Source: Alisma plantago-aquatica
Lineage: Eukaryota; Streptophyta; Magnoliopsida; Alismatales; Alismataceae
DNA: 64,000 nt
Assembly (NCBI GenBank): GCA_963693085.1
Contig: OY856412.1
Span: 344,954,957-345,018,956, forward strand
Reading direction: 5' to 3'
Made by a program: the position numbers and the translations under genes. Shown piece after piece: positions 1-13,449 of the stretch. How positions within the stretch are numbered: position 1 is the stretch's first letter; every line of letters starts with the position of its first letter. A model generated the notes under the pieces. It saw only the letters and a program-made list of their open reading frames with translations, was not told the origin of the DNA and did no database searches.

Positions 1-1629
1 GAAGAGGAGGACTGGAAGCAGAAGAGCCATGTCAATTGGCTTAGAGAAGGGGACTCTAATACCCACTTCTACCAAGCCTTTGTGAATCAAAGGAGAAGGT
101 CCAACAAGTGCCAAATTATCAAAAGTCCTACTGGAAAATGGATTACGGATGAAGATGAAATCTTCAAGCTGGTCACAAACTACTTCATAGACATGTTCAC
201 CACTAATAGCAATACCAGTCAACAAGATATAGACAAAATCCCTGTGCGGTTCACCCCCTTGGCTGGAGACGAGCACAACAAATTAGCCAAATAGACTCAA
301 CAGATTGAGGTCTATGAAATTATGAAATCCATTGACCCCTATAAAGCAGCTGGTCCAGACGGCACTACTACACACTTCTTGATATCCAACTGGCCAATCC
401 TTAAAGACTCTGTCTGCAAAACAGTCCAAGAGGCCATGAGCTCTGGAATCCTTGACAAACATCTATGTGATGCCATTGTTGTTCTTATTCCCAAAGTTCC
501 CAAACCTGAACTTAAAAGCCAATTCCACCCTATCTCACTTAATAATACCATCATTTAAACTATGCTCGAAGGTCGTCGTCAAAAGATTGAAGAAATGGCT
601 ACCAGAATGGATTAACCCAACGCAAAGCGCCTTTGTCCAGGGCAGGAAGATATCTGACAACATCTCTGTAGCCCAGGAAATCATACACTCCATGAAAAGA
701 AAGAACTCCAAGAAGACCATGGCCATCAAAATCGACCTAACAAAAGCATATGATAGATTGGCCTAGAATTTTATTGAAGAAACTTTAAAAAGAGTGAACC
801 TCCCCACCTACATGATTAAGTATATTATGAGCTCTATCACTAGTGGTAGCTCTACCATTGTATGGAATGGTATGAGCTCGACCAACTTCAGACCGAGGAG
901 GGTCTAAGACAAGGCGATCCTTTGAGCTCGTATATCTTTGTGCATTGTATCGAACGCCTGAGCCAAATGATCGAAGAGTGTGTCAATTCTAGAAGATGGC
1001 AACCCATACAGTTAGGCAGAAAGGGACCGCGGATTTTTCATCTTTGTTTTGCTGACGATATCCTCCTATTTGCCAAAGCCAACACTACCAATATAGATAC
1101 AATTCTGCATTGCTTCAAGGAGTTTGAGCTTGCCTCGGGTCAAGCCATATCGGTTGAGAAGACAAGAATCTTCTTCTCCAACAGTGTCTCTAACCAGGAA
1201 GCCACCCAGATCTGTAACCGAAGCGGGCTGCAAAGAACTCAGGACCTGGGGAAATACCTAGGGGTCCCGATCCTCCATACGTGGGTGAACAAGAAGACCT
1301 ACAACATAGTTCTGGATAAAGTTACTATCAGAGTAAGCTCCTGGGATGCTCAGACCATGACAATGGCTGGACGCATCTTCCTTGCCAAGAGCACCATTTC
1401 CACCATTCCAACTTATATCATGCAAACAACAAAGCTTCCTTTTCAACTCTGTGACAGAATTGATGGAGAGATCTGGCGTTTTATATTGAGTGGCGGGCGG
1501 AGGAGGAGAGGGATACACCTTGTGCCTTGGGAACGACTTACAAGCAAGAAGATTCATGGAGTCCTGGGCCTCAAAGCCATGAGGGACTGGAATCAAGCTC
1601 TCCTCCTAAGGCATTGCTGGGATATCTAG
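1..1629 (+). pseudogene. LINE-I ORF2 linker and reverse transcriptase (broken)
   Basis: Frame 1 starts with the conserved W-L-R-E-G-D-S-N-T-H-F linker that precedes LINE RT. The RT fingers motif K-A-A-G-P-D-G is at about 343-363 and the LIPK motif is near 487. A frameshift near 555-560 moves the frame (IDLTKAYD motif near 730), a TGG-to-TAG change at 764-766 stops it, and a second shift returns to frame 1 from 862. The segment 862-1629 carries GLRQGDPLSSYIF and the catalytic FADD at 1048-1059, then the L1 thumb motifs (KYLGVPIL, AGRIFLAKS). The enzyme would have copied LINE RNA at a nicked target. At least two frameshifts and several stops make this a pseudogene. Confidence 0.92.
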
Positions 1630-1653
1630 TGTGGAAGGAGAACATTATGGGGC

Positions 1654-3132
1654 ATGGCCATGCGAGACAAACTGTTGAAGAGAAATCCAAGGGCACCATC
1701 TAATTTGTCTCGTCTGGCAAGAGCTGTGCTACACACGAAATCCTTTATGCAGCCAAACACCTTCCTTAGCCCTATAAGTGGGAACAACATCAGCGTGTGG
1801 CATGACTACTCGCTCTCGAGCGGCAGTCGTTTAGAGGATCATGTCAGGCGAGTCATTCCAGAGGAACATTGCGACCTGAAAGTGAGAAGCCTTGTGAACC
1901 TGGAAGGCCAATGGGATTGAGACTTCCTCGAACACTGGTTATCTGCAGATGTAGTCCAGGAAATCTACAAAATTCAACCACCTGTCGACACCGAGGCTGA
2001 AGACATGTGCATCTGGAAACTTAACACTAGAGGTAGCTATACGGTCAAGTCGGCATATACGGCGTTTTGGGAAAAGTCTGAGGTTAAACGTCCAGGACAA
2101 TGGCCAATCATCTGGAGCGCCCAGGTTGCTGCGAAGGTAAAGTTCTTCATGTGGATTGCTGCCAATGGAGCCCTACTCACTAACTGGAAACGTAGAAGAA
2201 GGAAGATGACCACCAACTCTACATGCTGCTGATGTAATAATGCTGATGAAACCAGCCTCCACGCTCTGAGGGACTGTGAGAAGGTGAAGCTAGTTTGGCA
2301 ACAAATATCTGTCGTATCCATGCTAGCGAGCTTCTGAACTTCAAACAATCTTGAGCAATGGATCAGTCAGGGCCTACGATCGAAGGAGGAAACTAGAAAC
2401 ACGTTCCTCATAGCATGTTGGGCGATTTGGAAACAACACAATCTGGAGGTCTTTGAATCTAAAGAGATACAAGTTACACAATAAGTAAATAGAATTCTTC
2501 TGGAAACTAGAAGGACCATAGAAGCCTGGGAAATAGGGAAAGCCACAAAGAACTCAATTAGATAGGCTCAACAAGTCCCCCATACTATGAGACACTTATC
2601 CATGCAAGTAGATGCTTCCTGGAAGAAGGGTAAAGGAGCTATAGTTGTTGTTATTAAGAACCAAGACAACCAATGGAAGGGAAGAGTAGACCAACTGATC
2701 TCAGCAGATAGCTCCCTATAGGCAGAGCTGATGGTCATCGCCCTAGCTGCAAAACTCATCAAATCCAGTAATCTGCACGGCATCACAATGGATACTAATT
2801 GTACGTTGGCCAGGAACATGTTACAAGATGACTATAAAAGTCACCCTCGATACGCCAATATCATTAGGGGGATCCAAATGTTACTGGAAGACACTGCGTC
2901 TATTAACTATACAGAGAGGAAGCACAATGGCCCAGTTGATGCATTGGCAAAGGTTCATTTCCAAAACAACATTGGAGTCTGGTATTATGATACACCCCCC
3001 AAGGTAGTTCTTGATACTGGGCAGATACATTACTGTAATGGTAGTAGTACTACCATTTTCAATTCCCTGCAAATAACCAAAATATGTAAACTGCCTTTGA
3101 ATATGCTTACACGAGGTGAGCAAGATGAATAA
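1654..3132 (+). pseudogene. LINE-I ORF2 C-terminal part: RT zinc-binding region and RNase H (broken)
   Basis: After the RT thumb the reading continues through a linker (1654-1920) into a zinc-binding region at about 1990-2340, with the typical G-S-Y-T-V-K-S-A-Y stretch, the W-...-K-V-K-F-F-M-W core and an L-H-A-L-x-D-C signature after a stop at 2230-2232. RNase H follows at about 2605-2990. Its first catalytic Asp is in QVDASW (Asp codon 2611-2613), the Glu in AEL just after a TAG at 2719-2721, then MDTN, and the final R-K-H-N-x-x-V-D-A-L-A motif near 2918-2950. RNase H marks this as one of the plant L1 clades that acquired that domain. Confidence 0.9.
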
Positions 3133-3161
3133 AATTATCGCCTGACTTCTCCAAAAAAAAA

Positions 3162-5049
3162 CTCCACTGTGAATATTTGAAGAATGGACCAACAAAAAAT
3201 AATAGAAAAATGATGTGTTGAGTATTATCCAACTCCTAACATCAGCACCCAGTTGGGCCAATCATGTGTGGCCATGCTGAAAAGAGACCACAATCTCAGT
3301 CTCATGCGCTGGTCAATGAAACAAACAACTAGACTTCCAATTTCCCCAATTGAGTAGCATATCACCTTGGACATCGATGTGAGGCAAAATTAGGAAATGA
3401 CATATGTAATTGTTCCTTCTTAGAACAAAGAAACAACACAACAATGAAGGTCTCAACGTTGTGATACCAAATTGTAAACCAATGCATATCAATGAAGATC
3501 AAGATTGGAAACATGTTCCCTTAGTTTTTATGGTTAGAGGAACCCCTAATACAAGTGCCCTGATGCTCAAGAACATTGGGACCAAGTTCTTCCATGGCCT
3601 CCATGGGGGAGGTGAGGTCAGAGTCCCAAACCATTGTGTAAGGCCAGCATATAGCTATTGAGGTTGAAAAACTCACCTCATATGCTACTCAGACTAAAAT
3701 AGATTGATTTCTAGTCCAAAAGACCATTGAAGTGGTCGGACCTTTACAGTTGGTGAGCATCTAGGAGTTGGATATAGGGTATGATGTTTGGTGAAGACTC
3801 AGTGAAAAATATCATATGGAAAACATCTAAGGGGCATTGGAGAACCTTATTACCAATTCAATTTATTGGGGGTGGCGTAGGGGATTGGTTGTAAAAGGTG
3901 GTTTCTAGAGAAGAAATGTGAGTAGGGTGAGGAGCTAGGGGTTGATCTGGGTTCAATTAGTGGTGGAGGAGGGATGAGTAGAGGTCAGAGGAGGTTTGGG
4001 TGTATAAAAAGGGAAGGAAAGGATTTTGGGAGGCATCTAATTAGGTAGTGTGAGAAGGGAGTTGAAGCCCTAATTAGGAACTTCTTATATGGTGGGAGAG
4101 AAGGGATGAGTGATTGCTTGTTAGAACCCAGAGGGAGAGATGAAAATGATGGCAAAAGAAACTTGTGAAATGGATGAGAGACAAGAGATAGTGGGACCAA
4201 GAAACCAAAACAAGATACTACATTCAGACCCATGACAAAGTCGGTTGGAAGGGGATGACTATTCGTCTTTTGGATCATCTAATCATTAAACTGGGGCCAT
4301 CAGATGGCGTGTGAGTGGGAAAAAAATAAAAGTATGTAATGTATGACTGACTATAAATGCGGGACTTTAGATTAAATACTAATAATAATATCAATTGTGA
4401 TTAATTTTTAGTCAAACTAAACATGAAACTTCCCTTTTAAAATTGGAGGGTCAAACATGGTCAAAACAACAAAAAATTTGGACCATATGTCAACTAAGTA
4501 GTGTAGACCCTTCCTTTCGACCTATATTTTTTTTACCATATTATGTCCATAAATTCATTAAAAGTTATTTGTCTAATATTTTTTCATAAATTTTTATTTT
4601 AGTCTAAAAACTAGATGAATAATTATTATTCACTCCAGGTTTATGTTATATATCCCTTTTATGCCTTCTTGGGGAAACTTTCTTGGAGAGAGAGAAAGAG
4701 AGAGTAATTATACTATCCTCCCATATCAAAAGCCATAAGAGGAAAAGGGAAGAATTCTTTCCTAAGGTTTTTACTCCATATACATATTTTCGAATTCAAA
4801 GTATTTTTTGTTTCTATTTTACTTCCTTCAAAAAATTTAATGATTTGGAGAGAGAAAAGGAGAGGGGAAATACCATTGACTTAATTGCAACACATGACGC
4901 ATAGATGATGGAGGAAATCTTTTTTGAGTCTCATTTTATTATTATTACATCAATTTTTTTATAAGAAATTCCATTTCATTTTTCTTTTTGCATTAATACC
5001 ATCAAATATTTCTATTTAAGAAAAATTACATTATAGGCTGAAATTAGTC
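3162..5049. other. AT-rich spacer with no recognisable gene
   Basis: Only short, composition-driven open frames are present and none resembles a known protein. A GA-rich run is near 4684-4705. The last part (about 4900-5050) should contain the 5' LTR and primer-binding site of copia-I if that element were complete, but I see no match to its 3' LTR and no TGGTATCAGAGC-like site, so the 5' end of copia-I appears lost or eroded beyond recognition. Confidence 0.6.
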
Positions 5050-5059
5050 TTAAAATTTA

Positions 5060-5880
5060 GGATGGTACAAGTAGCATCAAATTGGCCAATGTGGAATATT
5101 AAGATGCAGGATCTTCTTTATTGCATTAATATATATATGAATCGGTCAAGTGAGATGCATGCAATAGCAAAGATATAAAAGATGAGGATTGGAAAAAGAT
5201 GGATAGGAAATGCATTCGACTCATTAGTGATTGGGTTGAAGATTCAGTCTTCCATCAAATAGCCAATGAGACCAGTGCCACCTATCTATGGATGACACTT
5301 GATTCATTATATGAAAGGAGGACTAGAAGGACCAAATTATTTCCTACTAAGAAGTTTGTGAATATAAAAATCAAGGAAGGCAACCATATTTATATTGATT
5401 TAAATGATTTTAAAAGCATGGTAAATTAGTTATCCACAATGGTTTTGTCATTACATGATGAGTTACAAGAACTTCTACTTTTTGGTTCTTTAATTATAAA
5501 TGGAAGACTCTTATTATTTTTGTTAGGAACCCTACTCCAGACAGGAAGGTGACATGGGACTTGGTGTCCAACAACCTACTAAATGAAGAGACTAGATGAC
5601 ATAGCTTAGAAGAGACATTCATTTTACATGTTATTCTATTGAGGATAGGGAGAGGAGTCAGAGCTGCATCCAGGGTGGTGATAAAGGAAAGCCAAAACAC
5701 ATGTCAAAATCTAAAAGTAAGATGGTTTTTCATCATTATAACAAACCAGGTCACACAAACAAATTTTGTAGAAAACACAAAAGAGAAGTCATCGAAGGAA
5801 AGATTAAAGTCATAGATGATGATAACAACTGAGTTGAAGTTGTTATAGATGTTACAGAGGTGATCACATGTGGAGTTTCC
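5060..5880 (+). pseudogene. copia-I gag (broken)
   Basis: The open stretch 5199-5429 reads as a copia gag capsid-like (UBN2-type) domain: the LWMTLDSLYERR block, then a K-F-V-N-I-K-I-K-E-G block, and after a TAG at 5427-5429 the L-S-T-M-V-L-S-L-H-D-E-L-Q-E-L-L-L block that usually follows. Upstream, at about 5090-5120, W-N-I-K-M-Q-D-L matches the usual gag N-terminal part. A zinc-knuckle remnant with KPGHTNKFC is at about 5732-5775; its first Cys positions are replaced, so it could not bind zinc normally. Stops and shifts make the gene dead. Confidence 0.85.
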
Positions 5881-5920
5881 ATAGGACATTGTCTACATAT
5901 CAGCGACAACACTAGGTGGG

Positions 5921-8900
5921 TGTTACACTATGACAACCTCAATTTTTGAGAGTTTTATATGCAATATAAATATAATGAGTCATGAAAAATATGTCATGTT
6001 TAATCCCAAGGTGAGGTGACTATATAAGCATGTTCCTAGAATTATATGATTTCATGCTTTTAGGTGTTCATGTGATTGTTTTATTTGATTCATATGATAT
6101 AGACAACATGCCTTATTTTGATGATCTCAATTATCATTTAAAGATAATGTGATGGTTTTATGTTTATTTTTTATTGATATAGGCATGATGATGATCCTTT
6201 TGAGAATCTTGTTTAAACCATCAAATAGTTTTAATTGTGACTCAAACCTAGCTAAGAACAATAGAAACTAATTTAATAGTTAGAGTTAAAATCTTAAGGA
6301 ATTTTGAAGAACCATTTGATAAGTCTTGATGTTTGAACTTTAATGTAATGACATAGGTTTCAAATGATCTAGATATAAGTTTGATTTGATATAATATCAC
6401 ATATATATCCCACTCATTGATCGTTACTTTGTTGTGTCTTTGTGTGGTATGGCCTTTGGTTTTATGAGTGGAATGTCATCACTTACTCCCTTTTTCAAAA
6501 TGGTAGTTGGGATATATGCCATGATGTGAGGACTACCTATTACATATAGGAGTGTTGAGAAAATCCTTTGGTTCCACCACATGTTCAACATTTACTCAAC
6601 GACCCCAACCATTTTCTTAAGTAAGATATTGACAAGAATGTAGGAAACCTAGATCACCTCTCCTAGCACGTCTCTATTGTACTCAGACCAACTAGAACTT
6701 GGAAAGCCTTCACTCCTTCAAACAACCCGCTCTGGTTAACAAACTACCCCTTCAACCTCCTTCATCTCTAGGTGTGCGTGTCCAGTGGGCCTGGACGAAC
6801 TGGGAGAAGACCTGCATAACCAACTTCATGACACCTTGTGGTGACAGTGAGCACAGCTAAGGCCTTTCTTGGAGTTGTTGATCTCCTCCATCCAGATGTT
6901 TTCCTTCCTCACTTCTCTTTTCATCCCTCACTTCTTCCCTTTTTTGTTGACTGCCTTGTTCCTCTTGTGGATGTAGAAAGCATAGATAAAGCAACCCGTG
7001 TAACTAGTGGCTTCCTTCCCCGCAGTAAGGACAAGTGGTCATAGAAGCAAAGGGGCCATGATCGGTGCGACGAAGACCTTGTCCACTATGAGTTTGCCAT
7101 GTTTTGGGTTTATGGAGGTGTTGTGCCTATTGGAGAGAAATGTGTGTCATCCCCTGCTTCCACTATGTTACTATGCACGGAACATGGGTTGTGCAATGGG
7201 GATTGATGAGCTATAACTCGATCGGGGCCTGGTATGAGAGAGGCGACTGGACTAGGTGTCCAAGGGCCCAAGGGTGGCCGGCCCAACTAAGACCCTTGTC
7301 CCATGTGTGGGAGAAGAAGGTGTTACATATGAGTCTTCATATTATCCTTTGAGGGCCTAGATTCATCGCATGATTAATGGTAGTGTCTCTCATTTTATAT
7401 ATAGTTTTGGGTCAAACCTTCAAAATTGATATCTCTCTCACACCTTGTTTAATTATAGTAAACATATATAACAAATGATTAGCTCAAAAAAAATACAACA
7501 TAGATTAGGTTTCATGATCTTTTTCTCTCATTTGCAACCATGTTTTCCCAAAAGTTTCAAAATTTACTCCTGTTGAATTCTTTTAATACACAATAATGAA
7601 AAATGTTTGACCTATGATGCACATCCATCCTCCTAGTCATGAAATAAATATATTGTAAGTAGTTTTGGACCGAATTGAGGTCCTAATAATTCTACTTTGC
7701 CAATATTTAACTCTAATGCAGAATTATGAATTGTTTTGAAGATATATTATGGGTTTTAGACTATTTGGCTAGTCTTACATCTTAATGTGAAGTAATGTTG
7801 GAAATCTCACAATCAATGTGTTTACCTCTTTATGACACTTTATCACCCCATTTTTCCCCTACTCCTCTTATCTTGTGTTATATCACACTTAATTCCAGAA
7901 TGTGGCACCCTTTATGATGATGTATGTTGAACTTTCAACAAATGAGGTCATTAATTCTTTTCATGTGACCTTAGCGGCTAATTTATTTCGATAATATTAT
8001 GATGCCTTGATGACACTTGACCTTGGTTACTCTATTATGAGTCTTTGACTGTAAAATGTACACAAGCAACATGAATCTTGTAATAATCATTTAGAATAGA
8101 TGGAAAAAGTGACTTGAAACTTGAACCAGACCTTCATGATGACTTCTAATTCAGTAAAAGATCATCAAACATGAAAATAAGAAACATTGAAAATAACTTG
8201 GACAAAACCCTAAAATGAAGCTAATTAAGGGTTAATGATGAGTATCCAATTACATGCATGTAATCTTATTCTTAATCAGGTTTGGCTTTGTGATATAGAT
8301 GGTCCATGATAGGTTAGGAACCTCTGAACTCAGGTACATGCTTTAGTAATTATATGAGTGTGGCTTTCTTGCTTGTAACTTAATATGTATGTATGCTTGT
8401 TCACTTTCTCAAATGTTTCCATGTAGTATTTTAGTATTGTACTCGATAATTTGTCTCATTCATTTTATAACTTTAAAAAATAATATAGATCCATGTTATA
8501 CAACCTGGTACACCTACCTATAATCTTAGGTTAGGGACACAAGGATGGATGTGTTAGTTGAGTTTTTAAGATGGGACCAAGTTGATAAAAGGGTTATCTT
8601 CTACCAGGGCCTTGAGGTCCCTTATGAATAGGGATAGCTAATTCTGAGCACCCACACATACCCTTCTGATGGGAATCTGGTCAATGACCTTATGATGCAT
8701 GACATTGTCAGTATAATTAGAGTAAATTGACTAAAACATTGGTTCTCCCATTGCTAACATATTAAACCGTTCATTTCTCATTCTTTTACTTTTGCAACTC
8801 TTTTAGAAATTATGCAAAGATTATATATATGTATCTTTGTGCCCTGTACTCAACACATTGTATGTTGACCCACTTGTTTCATGTATGTTTTAGGTTTAGA

Positions 8901-9175
8901 GATAGCTTGAGAGTTGATGGTATGTGATCATATGTTTGGTTTTACTTATTGTAAGATCCTAGATAGAGTACATGAGCAACCTTGTATAATTGTGCAATTC
9001 ATTATGTAAATAGAATAATGTAATGATGATGTTGTATAATATATTTATTGATTTTTTAAAACATGTCAGTGCTTGTATCACATTATTTCTGCATGTATTA
9101 CAAGAATTGCATGCTTTTGAATGTTGTCTTTGGTATATATTTGGGTCACAAAGCTGGGATTCCAATTAGGTAACA
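5921..9175 (+). repeat. gypsy-I 5' LTR
   Basis: It starts TGTTA and ends TAACA if the first TG is used (an alternative start is the TGAC at 5931), about 3.25 kb. It aligns end to end with the interrupted right-hand LTR. The position matching the TATA box of the right LTR (46413-46421) reads ctatgcacg near 7172 here, so the promoter is decayed. Short open frames at 6838-7352 lie inside the LTR and are not credible genes. Confidence 0.8.
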
Positions 9176-9177
9176 AG

Positions 9178-9190
9178 TAGTGTCAGATCC
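9178..9190 (+). other. gypsy-I primer-binding site (degenerate)
   Basis: tagtgtcagatcc matches the usual TGGTATCAGAGCC initiator-Met tRNA primer site at 10 of 13 positions and lies two bases after the LTR end. The position supports it more than the sequence does. Confidence 0.55.
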
Positions 9191-9996
9191 ATGAACAATA
9201 ACTACACCAAACACTGCTCAAATGAAACACAAACAAAATTCAACCTTACATCTCAATTTAGAAAGTTAATAAGTTGTCCTTGATGGACTAAGTTGAGTTA
9301 GACAATATGTTAGAACGTAGATGTTCTAGAACTAGGTGTGTACTTATGTAATTCCTGAAACCTTTCTTTTCTTGTCCTTTTGTCTTGTAGTATGGGCTAT
9401 AGGTATAGGAGGTTGAGAAAAGGGAAGCCTCATTTTTGAAACTATAAACATATGTTTGCGGCATGTGCTTAAGGTATCTAGACAAGTGTGCACCATGTTC
9501 TTGCCAGTTCTCTATGTGTCATTGTACTTTGTTTGGTTTTGGTTTTATTCAAATGGAGAATTTTGGTTTTTCTCCTATTTCAACATTGGACAAAACCTAT
9601 TTCAAGTATTAACATATGTATATATAAAATGTTACCACACACAAAAAGGCAGTGACGATCCATGTAACCTAAGAGAAATAGATGTAACATAAGTATATAT
9701 GAGAGTGTTTAGATGATAGTTATCGTCTCTAGATCATCTAGTGCAATAATAAAGGTTAGGCTAGTTAGTATCCTAGATTACCTAAGTAAACGATAATGAT
9801 GATGGTCATTATCTTGATCTTTATGTCAATGTTGACATTGATGCTTATATAATAAGATTCCTTTCTTGATGACCTATGTTTGATTTTAACAAATTCAAGT
9901 ATGTTCGATGTTATGCGATGAGATGACCATGCAACCTTAGCTAAACCTAGCACCATGTGTGGAACATACGACTCGGTAGATGTGGTAAACATACAT
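9191..9996. other. gypsy-I internal DNA with no recognisable coding sequence
   Basis: AT-rich sequence after the putative PBS. The longest open frame, on the - strand at 9765-10211, has no recognisable domain and overlaps the start of the repeat at 9997, so I do not call a gene. This is where gag would be expected in a complete element. Confidence 0.5.
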
Positions 9997-10900
9997 TGTG
10001 GGTTAGAATTCTTGCTTATGCCTTGTTTTTGTATATGCAAAGATATGGATATTGAGTTATGGTGTAGGGCCAACGTGGGCCTCATGAACTCTAGTATATG
10101 ACATATGATAATGTGAACTTTTGATGTTGTAAAACTTGACATGGGACAAGGATAGAGTACCTCATCTCTAAAATATGTGAAATGTTGAAATATGCGCATG
10201 ATATAATACATGATGAGCAGTCCCTAGATAGACTACTTCAAAGTATATGAGTTCAATCACCTAGTGTGTGGTTTACTTGATTATGTTTAACCCTATATTT
10301 CTAATGAAATAATCTAACCCTAGAGAAGGAGGCATTTGAATATATGTATGTTTACCATCTAGGTCAGGGAGACGTTCCAAATCCCTAGGTGATGTATATG
10401 ATGTGTGATATCCATGACAAGTGTCATACTCGAGTTAGTAGTTCCTAGTGAAAGAATTTATTGGTTGCATTTTTTATGGGAGAATGGGTACAATGTTGAA
10501 ATGGGTTGATCTTTGTGGTTAACATGTCTTACCTTGACATATATAGGTCTTAACTTGACTGGCTCAGGCTTGTGAAGATCCTTTTAACTACAAGTGAGGT
10601 ACTTGTGCAATGTTGATCTTGATAATAATTTTTCTTCTCTAGATGATGTATGATACAAGAAAGAATCTCACATAAGTTATGATCTTTATATATGTGTGTT
10701 AAGTAACTCTTATATGCTTGACCTAATATGAATCCATGGATGACATGAGAGATAAAGGTTTCAAATTATGTGCTTTATATGATAATGTCATTGAGATCTT
10801 AGTTTGAATAATTACAATGTATACATGTTAACCCCGTTCGACCTAGTGATCGATTGCAAACATAACTTGTGATAGTGCACATAATTTTTTTTGTGCGAAA
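9997..10900 (+). repeat. Repeat X, left copy
   Basis: A stretch of about 0.9 kb repeated in direct orientation on the far side of LINE-II (14850-15309 continuing at 23280-23645). Shared landmarks include the ggatat...gttatggtgtag block, the cacctagtgtgtggtt block and the atgtatacatgttaacccc block. The copies differ by many substitutions and small indels, so the duplication is old. It ends exactly where the truncated LINE-II begins. Confidence 0.85.
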
Positions 10901-10904
10901 CATA

Positions 10905-13428
10905 ACTTGTGATAGCACTCCATTTCATAAGATGTACATGATTCTTATTATCAACTCTACCCCATATAAAACCATGACACAATGTTTCAATCTCATCACT
11001 GATAAAGAGGGGTAAAGGAAAGACAAAAGCCCTATAATTGTAAGTGGCACAAAGAGTAGATTGAATTGATTCAATTCTACCAGCCATAGAAAATTGATTA
11101 CCCTTCCAACTCTTGATCCTCCTCGTGATTCTATCCACCAAAGGATTGCAATGAACTTTCATGATTTTATCAATGAATAAAGGAATCCCGAGATACCTTA
11201 GAGGAAGAAAGCCTTCATTGATACCCAGATTGTTACTGATTCTATAAATATCAACACCTTGACAGTATATAACCACACTCTTCTCAAAATTAATCTTTTA
11301 GCCATTTGCACTGTAAAGTTATCAAGAATGCTTTTAACAGCCACAAAACTTTGAATGTCAGGCTTAACAAACCCCATGAGGTCATCAGCAAAGATCATAT
11401 GAGATACTTAAAGGAAGAAGAAGCTTTCAAAGGTTTAAGATATCCCTCCTTAACTTCTTTATCGAATAAGAGTGTGACCACCTACATCACAAGCCCAAAG
11501 ATATATAGAGTTAGCGTATCACCCTACCTAACTCCATTACTAAGCTTAAAGGAATACACATCCACTTCATTTAATGGGATCTCATAAGCCATAGTGTCAA
11601 AAACTTCCTTAAGCCAAATGATCCAACAATGATGAAATTTCATGATACGAAGACTACAGAAAATGGAATTCCATGAAACTAAATCATAAGCTTTTGAGAT
11701 GTCGATCTTGATACACATCTTGGGCCTACTCCCCTTCTTATTAAAGTCATGAATAATCTCATTGGTGAGTCCTTCCTTGCATAAAAGCACATTGATTGTC
11801 ACTGATAAGAGAAGGAAAGACACCTTGAAGCATGTTGGTTAAAATATTAGAGATAATCTTCTAAAAGATGTTGCACAAGGAAATAGGTCTTAGATTTTTC
11901 AAGTCATTTGAGTCTTTAACTTTTGGAATGAGTGTAGTAAATGTACAGTTATCTTCCATAAGAAGCCTACCAGTGTTGAAGAAACTAAACACAACTTCAA
12001 CCACCTCAGAGCACATAATACTGCAACACTCCTTGAAAAAAAATTCATTTAGTCCATCAGGACTAGGGCACTTTTCTAAATTCAAGCACCTAACAACATC
12101 AACAATGTCGTTAATAGTGAAGCATTTGTCCAATCCTAGCTTGTCCACATCAATATGAATAGGTAAGTTTAGGCCATTCAAAATTTCCAAATCAGCAACA
12201 TGAGAATTGTTGAAAATACTAAAGTAATAATCAATTATTGCCTTTTTAATGATGGTAACACCCATACATATAGTCACATCCATAGAAATTTCTTTAATGT
12301 GAATAAATTACTTATGACCTTAGTATAGGAGTAAGAAAATGTTGAGTTGGAATCCCCATATTTTAACCAAGTAATTCTAGACGTCTGCCTAACCAAGGAT
12401 TCTTCCTGGACTTTAGTTATAATTGCATCTTTCCTCTTTTCACATGCATCATTTTGAAAATCAATGTTTGAAGGTTCAAAGTCTAAATTCCTCTGTTCTT
12501 CAATGGCTAAAAAATCATTTGTCTTAGCCACATTAGAAAAATTACCCATTTGGTCTTTATTCCATTCTAAGAGATCAAAACGTAGTTTTTTGAATTTGGA
12601 GTACACTTGAAGATAGGGAAACTAGAGAAATCAATACCTCAACTTCTTTTGACAATGTTAATGAAATATTTTTTCCAGAATAAGTATTAATGAACCTAAA
12701 AGGTGTTTTCACCTTAACCCTTTCACTAATGTCTAGAGTCAGAATATTGTGGTCACTAACAATATTAGAATGAAGAATTCCTTTAAAATTGGCAAAGTCA
12801 CACATAAACTTATCATTATAAAGGATCCAATCAATATAAAAAGTAACAAACCCATCACCACTTTGATGATTATCCCGAAAAAAGAGAAAACCATTAAGTC
12901 TAACATCATATAGACCACAATTAAGCATGCAATTATTGAATTCCTCCATAGACTTATTCGAGAGAGGGTCTTTAAAAATTTTCTCATCAACCTTTCTCAC
13001 AGCATTGAAATCCCCTAGAATTACCCAAGGCAAGTTCATATTTTTGTTGATAGTTCCAATTTCATACCATAAGTGAACCCTATCATTATGAGAATTGTTC
13101 CCATAAACAACAATACTAATGAAATCCCTGTTAACACAAGAAACCTCCAAATATATAGATTGATCAGTTTCTCAAATTGTATTCACCGTACAGTCACCTT
13201 CCTTCCAAACAACGACAATTCTCCTAAAAACAAATGAGCTATGATTAGAGACCCAATTGTATTTAGGAAATTTTTAATCAATGAGCTTACTCATCTTTCT
13301 TTCTTTTACTTTAGTTTCACTAAGAAGAACAATATGCCGTTTGAACTCTAGTATCTTATTTGTACGGTAGAGGCCTTAAGGTTAATTCCTCTGATATTCC
13401 ATGAAAAAACATTAATAGAGCTACCCAT
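10905..13428 (-). pseudogene. LINE-II ORF2: AP-endonuclease and reverse transcriptase (broken)
   Basis: The start ATG at 13428-13426 begins MGSSINVFSWNIRGINL, the usual L1 endonuclease N-terminus. The segment 13150-12575 has the VILGDFNAV and SDHNI motifs of the AP-endonuclease. The W-L-K-Y-G-D-S-N linker is near 12355. The RT follows with CPSPDG and LIPK-...-RPISLCN in 12283-11861, KIDISKAYD near 11700, the catalytic FADD just below 11398, and LRYLGIPL with AGRIESIQS near 11200-11080. At least four stops or shifts break the frame. The protein would nick DNA and prime cDNA synthesis. Confidence 0.88.
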
Positions 13429-13449
13429 TTGAAACCAATGAGGCCAATA

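Larger units (their letters stand above)
1..3161 (+). mobile_element. LINE-I: 3' part of an L1-type non-LTR retrotransposon with RNase H
   Basis: The window opens inside ORF2 of a plant L1-like LINE, so the endonuclease and ORF1 lie upstream. The visible order is linker, reverse transcriptase, RT zinc-binding region and RNase H, which is the standard plant L1 order. The last reading frame ends at 3132 and is followed by a run of nine A at 3153-3161, taken as the poly(A) tail and 3' end. Internal stops and frameshifts in every domain show the copy is dead. The domain order makes the LINE assignment certain; the family within L1 is not resolved. Confidence 0.93.

Noticed and set aside
3450..3480. 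Possible - strand LTR end with PBS (ttggtatcacaac)
   Set aside because: Only the first eight bases fit the primer site and no LTR pair or PPT could be found.
9765..10211. 148-aa frame on the - strand
   Set aside because: Crosses from gypsy-I internal DNA into repeat X and has no domain; the right copy of X does not preserve the frame.
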